The notes under the pieces: generated by a model
Databases searched by the model: none
What the model saw: the letters and a program-made list of their open reading frames with translations, nothing else
What the model was told of the DNA's origin: nothing
Shown: piece after piece, positions 5,388 to 6,937 of the stretch
How the letters are laid out: each line of letters begins with the position of its first letter
How positions within the stretch are numbered: the first letter of the stretch is position 1
Program-made: the position numbers and the translations under genes
NCBI GenBank assembly: GCA_019233165.1
Contig: JAFAMS010000378.1
Location: 1-6,937, forward strand
Origin: Vulcanimicrobiota bacterium
GTDB lineage: Bacteria > Vulcanimicrobiota > Vulcanimicrobiia > Vulcanimicrobiales > Vulcanimicrobiaceae
Reading direction: 5' to 3'
Length of the DNA stretch: 6,937 nucleotides

Positions 5388-6937
5388 ATGGCAGGCGAAC
5401 TCACCCGGTTCGAACGCCGCGACGAGATCGCGGTGATCGCGCTCGATAGCCCGCCGGTGAACGCGCTGGGCGCCGAGCTCGTCGCGTCGCTCGCCGAACG
5501 CATTGCGGCAGCAGTGGGCGACCCGCACATACATGCAGTCGTCATCCATGGCGACAACGGAATCTTCAGCGGCGGCGCCGATATCCGCGGGTTCGCGAAG
5601 GAGCACTCGGGACCGACGCTCCGCGATGCGATCGCCGCGATCGAGGACGCGCAAAAACCGTTCATCGCTGCGCTCGAAGGGAACGCGCTCGGCGGCGGGC
5701 TCGAGCTCGCGCTCGCCTGCGATTATCGGATCGCGCTCGCGAGGGCGAAACTCGGGCAGCCGGAGATCGCCCTGGGACTCATCCCGGGTGCCGGCGGGAC
5801 GCAGCGGCTTCCGCGCTTGGTAGGCCTTGCAGCGGCCGTTGAGATGATCGTCGGCGGCGATCCCGTGAGCGCGGAGCGTGCGAAAGAGCTAGGGCTCGTC
5901 GACGCGGTCGTCGGCCGCGACCTGGTCGAGGCTGCCGTCACGTTCGCCCACTCGGTGCGGCGACGGCGCAAGACGAGCGCGATGCCGGTCCGCGGCGACG
6001 CCGCGATCTTGGATGCCAAGCGATTGACGGCGGATCGAAACGACCGCGGCGGGCTCGCCGTTCATCTCGCGATCGACGCGATCGAGGCTGGGGTCCGAAC
6101 GCCGTTCGACCTCGCCCTTGCGTTCGAGCGCGAGCTGTTCGAACGGCTCCGCGCCTCCGAGCAATCGAAGGCCCGCGTTCACGTTTTCTTCGCCGAGCGC
6201 GCCGCTGCGAAGGTCGCCGGCGTCCCGGAAGTGCGGACGCACCTCCGCAAAGCCGCCGTGATCGGGGGCGGAACGATGGGGACCGGGATCGCGATGACGC
6301 TCGCAAACGCCGGGATCGAAGTGATGCTGATCGACGTCGACGGCGATGCGCTCGTACGTTCCCGCGAACGGATCGAGCGGAACTACGACTCGTCGCTGCG
6401 CAAGCACAAGCTCACGCACGCCCAAGTCGAGGAGCGGCACGCACGGATCGGGTACTCGGCGCAGCTCGCAGCGGCCGCTTCGGCAGAGATTGTGATCGAA
6501 GCGGTCTTCGAAGAGATGGAGCTCAAGCAGGAGATCTTTCGCGCGCTCGACCGGACGATCAACGTCGATGCGATCCTCGCGACCAACACCTCCACGCTCG
6601 ACGTCGATGCGATCGCCGGCGTGACGCGCCGCCCGGGGGAGGTCGTCGGAACGCACTTCTTCAGCCCGGCGAACGTGATGCGACTCCTCGAAATCGTCCG
6701 CGGAAAATACACGGAACCCGAAACGCTCGGCCGGACGCTCGCCTTCGCGCGCCAAATCGGGAAAGTCCCGGTCGTCGCCGGTAATTGCGACGGTTTCATC
6801 GGGAACCGGATGCTCGCGCACTACCGGCGCGAAGCCGACTTCTTGCTCGAAGAAGGCGCGACGCCGCAGCAAGTCGACCGCGTGATCCGCGACTTCGGTT
6901 TTCCGATGGGACCGTTCGCGATGGTCGATCTTGCCGG
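5388..6937 (+). CDS. FadB/FadJ-type enoyl-CoA hydratase / 3-hydroxyacyl-CoA dehydrogenase, 3' end cut
   Basis: This is a fused beta-oxidation enzyme: a crotonase domain (about 1-190) hydrates trans-2-enoyl-CoA, and an NAD-dependent dehydrogenase (from about 287) oxidises the resulting 3-hydroxyacyl-CoA. In the crotonase part, FSGGADIRGF (60-69) forms the CoA/oxyanion loop, and both acid-base glutamates are present: E106 in GGGLE and E126 in GQPEI. The linker ARVHVFFAERAAAKVAGVP (262-280) is typical of the fusion. The Rossmann motif GGGTMG is at 293-298. S402, H423, E435 and N473 have the same spacing as the catalytic Ser, His, Glu and Asn of known 3-hydroxyacyl-CoA dehydrogenases, so both activities look intact. 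The window ends after 516 codons, inside the first C-terminal dehydrogenase domain; family members are usually about 700 residues. The ATG at 5388 has AGGAG five bases upstream. It diverges from the importer operon. FadB, FadJ and FadN types cannot be told apart here, and a thiolase partner may follow outside the window. Confidence 0.95.
   Translation, partial: MAGELTRFERRDEIAVIALDSPPVNALGAELVASLAERIAAAVGDPHIHAVVIHGDNGIFSGGADIRGFAKEHSGPTLRDAIAAIEDAQKPFIAALEGNALGGGLELALACDYRIALARAKLGQPEIALGLIPGAGGTQRLPRLVGLAAAVEMIVGGDPVSAERAKELGLVDAVVGRDLVEAAVTFAHSVRRRRKTSAMPVRGDAAILDAKRLTADRNDRGGLAVHLAIDAIEAGVRTPFDLALAFERELFERLRASEQSKARVHVFFAERAAAKVAGVPEVRTHLRKAAVIGGGTMGTGIAMTLANAGIEVMLIDVDGDALVRSRERIERNYDSSLRKHKLTHAQVEERHARIGYSAQLAAAASAEIVIEAVFEEMELKQEIFRALDRTINVDAILATNTSTLDVDAIAGVTRRPGEVVGTHFFSPANVMRLLEIVRGKYTEPETLGRTLAFARQIGKVPVVAGNCDGFIGNRMLAHYRREADFLLEEGATPQQVDRVIRDFGFPMGPFAMVDLA

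Noticed and set aside
3834..5654. A 606-codon open frame on the minus strand spanning livH, livM and the start of the plus-strand gene
   Set aside because: It is very rich in Arg, Ala and Asp without domain motifs and runs out of frame across two clearly real permease genes. It is a high-GC shadow.
5889..6872. A 327-codon minus-strand frame opposite the hydratase/dehydrogenase
   Set aside because: Antisense to intact crotonase and dehydrogenase active sites; no motif of its own.

Overview
The window carries a two-sided locus from a high-GC bacterium. A seven-gene run reads leftward on the minus strand and looks like one operon. One gene reads rightward. The two sides diverge from a 106-base gap at 5282-5387. 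The minus-strand run, in transcription order, is livH, livM, a periplasmic substrate-binding protein, livG, livF, a TetR-family regulator and the first 30 codons of a FadD-type acyl-CoA ligase. The plus-strand gene is the first 516 codons of a fused enoyl-CoA hydratase / 3-hydroxyacyl-CoA dehydrogenase of the FadB/FadJ type. Both window ends cut genes.

Region by region: 1-91 is the acyl-CoA ligase start. 1-704 is the TetR frame, which stays open to the window edge and overlaps the ligase. 694-5281 is a complete branched-chain-type (HAAT family) ABC importer with two ATPases, a secreted binding protein and two permeases, packed with gaps of 0 to 25 bases. 5282-5387 is the divergent control region. 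5388-6937 is the beta-oxidation enzyme. No stretch over 300 bases lacks a gene. I saw no tRNA, rRNA, CRISPR array, insertion sequence or clear terminator.

The genes suggest one job: import of a small acid, activation to its CoA thioester by the ligase, and shortening by hydration and oxidation on the fused enzyme, with the TetR protein as a likely acyl-CoA or ligand sensor. The importer would by name be a leucine/isoleucine/valine system. Its linkage to a ligase and a beta-oxidation enzyme makes a fatty, aromatic or other carboxylic acid an equally good or better guess for the substrate. This is inference from context.

The organism cannot be named from this window. High GC, frequent GTG and TTG starts, a secreted binding protein without a lipobox cysteine, and a strong excess of GATC and of the octamer GCGATCGC are the clues. 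The lack of a lipobox favours a cell with an outer membrane. The octamer bias recalls the HIP1 repeat of cyanobacteria, but the gene content is not typically cyanobacterial. An uncultured lineage such as Eremiobacterota is a low-confidence guess.

The main oddities are the long out-of-frame tetR/ligase overlap, a livH Shine-Dalgarno sequence lying in a small hairpin loop, and the use of a single ATG start (the binding protein) among the six complete or 5'-complete genes from livH to tetR. Nothing here is a clearly new system.
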